5,576 bases of DNA, from assembly GCA_023428515.1 (NCBI GenBank), contig JAEYXI010000461.1, forward strand, positions 1-5,576, in the 5' to 3' direction. Source of the stretch: Pseudomonadota bacterium. GTDB taxonomy: Bacteria > Pseudomonadota > Alphaproteobacteria > Rhizobiales > Rhizobiaceae. Shown in pieces: positions 5,432 through 5,576 of this stretch. The position numbers and the translations under genes are program-made. Positions within the stretch are counted from its first letter, which is position 1. The number at the start of each line of letters is the position of its first letter. The notes beneath the pieces were generated by a model. It searched no databases. It worked only from the letters and a program-made list of their open reading frames with translations, and was not told the DNA's origin.

Positions 5432-5576
5432 TTATGCGATTCATTCGCGCTTCGGCCATCCATTCGACCAACAAATCCGCCGCCTCCCTCATACTCCGAC
5501 CCAGCAGCTTGCTTGTGGGAACGGGTGGCCACAACCTCCATTCAGGCAAGTGTGGCGCTGGAGTAACGCCCGCTGG
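5424..5576 (-). CDS. Possible C-terminus of an unidentified protein, cut by the window edge
   Basis: A minus-strand frame is open from the window edge (5576) to a TGA at 5424-5426, giving 50 residues. It includes LPEWRLWPPVPTSKLLG, then a helix-like stretch SMREAADLLVEWMAEARM. I do not recognise a family. The helix-like end and lack of stops favour a real C-terminus. Against this, third codon positions are only about 62% G+C, lower than expected for a GC-rich core gene, and the same bases hold nested inverted repeats. It may instead be a non-coding intergenic repeat that happens to be open. The gene would converge on coaE. Confidence 0.3.
   Translation of the reverse strand, partial: PAGVTPAPHLPEWRLWPPVPTSKLLGRSMREAADLLVEWMAEARMNRISP
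5492..5565. repeat. Nested imperfect inverted repeat
   Basis: Four arm pairs nest in order: TACTCC (5492-5497) with GGAGTA (5560-5565), AGC (5503-5505) with GCT (5557-5559), CTTGC (5508-5512) with GCAAG (5546-5550), and TTGTGG (5513-5518) with CCACAA (5529-5534). Together they could fold a 74-base cruciform or RNA hairpin with internal bulges and a 10-base apical loop. This is the kind of structure seen in dispersed intergenic elements of rhizobia, but no second copy exists in this window to prove that it is a repeat. Confidence 0.35.

Overview
This window looks like a conserved chromosomal core locus of an alphaproteobacterium. It is most likely from the Hyphomicrobiales (Rhizobiales), perhaps close to Mesorhizobium/Phyllobacteriaceae. 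The basis is the gene order hemJ-hemE <- / -> PPDK regulator (RP001/DUF299)-maf-aroE-coaE, high-GC codon use, and protein motifs typical of rhizobial HemE, HemJ and AroE. The taxon is an inference from gene order and protein character, not from a search.

Layout. A short GFA-family zinc protein gene (113-487, +) converges on hemJ with a 6-base gap. hemJ (494-1018, -) and hemE (1015-2031, -) form a haem-biosynthesis pair with a 4-base stop/start overlap. A gene-free stretch of about 405 bp (2032-2436) follows. To its right a + strand run carries a PPDK/PEP-synthase regulator (2437-3264), a YceF-type Maf pyrophosphatase (3320-3919), aroE (3912-4772) and coaE (4769-5389). The last three genes overlap by 4-8 bases and look translationally coupled. 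A possible short terminator follows coaE. The last ~150 bases hold an unfinished minus-strand reading frame that is also rich in nested inverted repeats. The dnaQ gene often found after coaE in rhizobia does not begin here.

The most important non-coding feature is the hemE-PPDK regulator intergenic region. The homologous interval (hemE-RP001) is the chromosomal replication origin (Cori) of Caulobacter crescentus, and the gene neighbourhood is conserved at other alphaproteobacterial origins. Here it contains a 47-bp block of about 30% GC, several near-consensus DnaA boxes on both strands, and seven GANTC (CcrM) sites, four of them within 40 bp. hemJ-hemE and the PPDK regulator-to-coaE run are transcribed away from it in both directions. 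It is therefore a strong oriC candidate, though no replication function is shown by sequence alone.

Functionally the genes are housekeeping: two steps of protohaem synthesis (uroporphyrinogen decarboxylation and protoporphyrinogen oxidation), control of pyruvate/PEP interconversion, nucleotide-pool sanitation, the shikimate pathway and the last step of CoA synthesis. I saw no mobile element gene, CRISPR array, rRNA or tRNA. Bases 1-112 hold only a short leader to the first gene.
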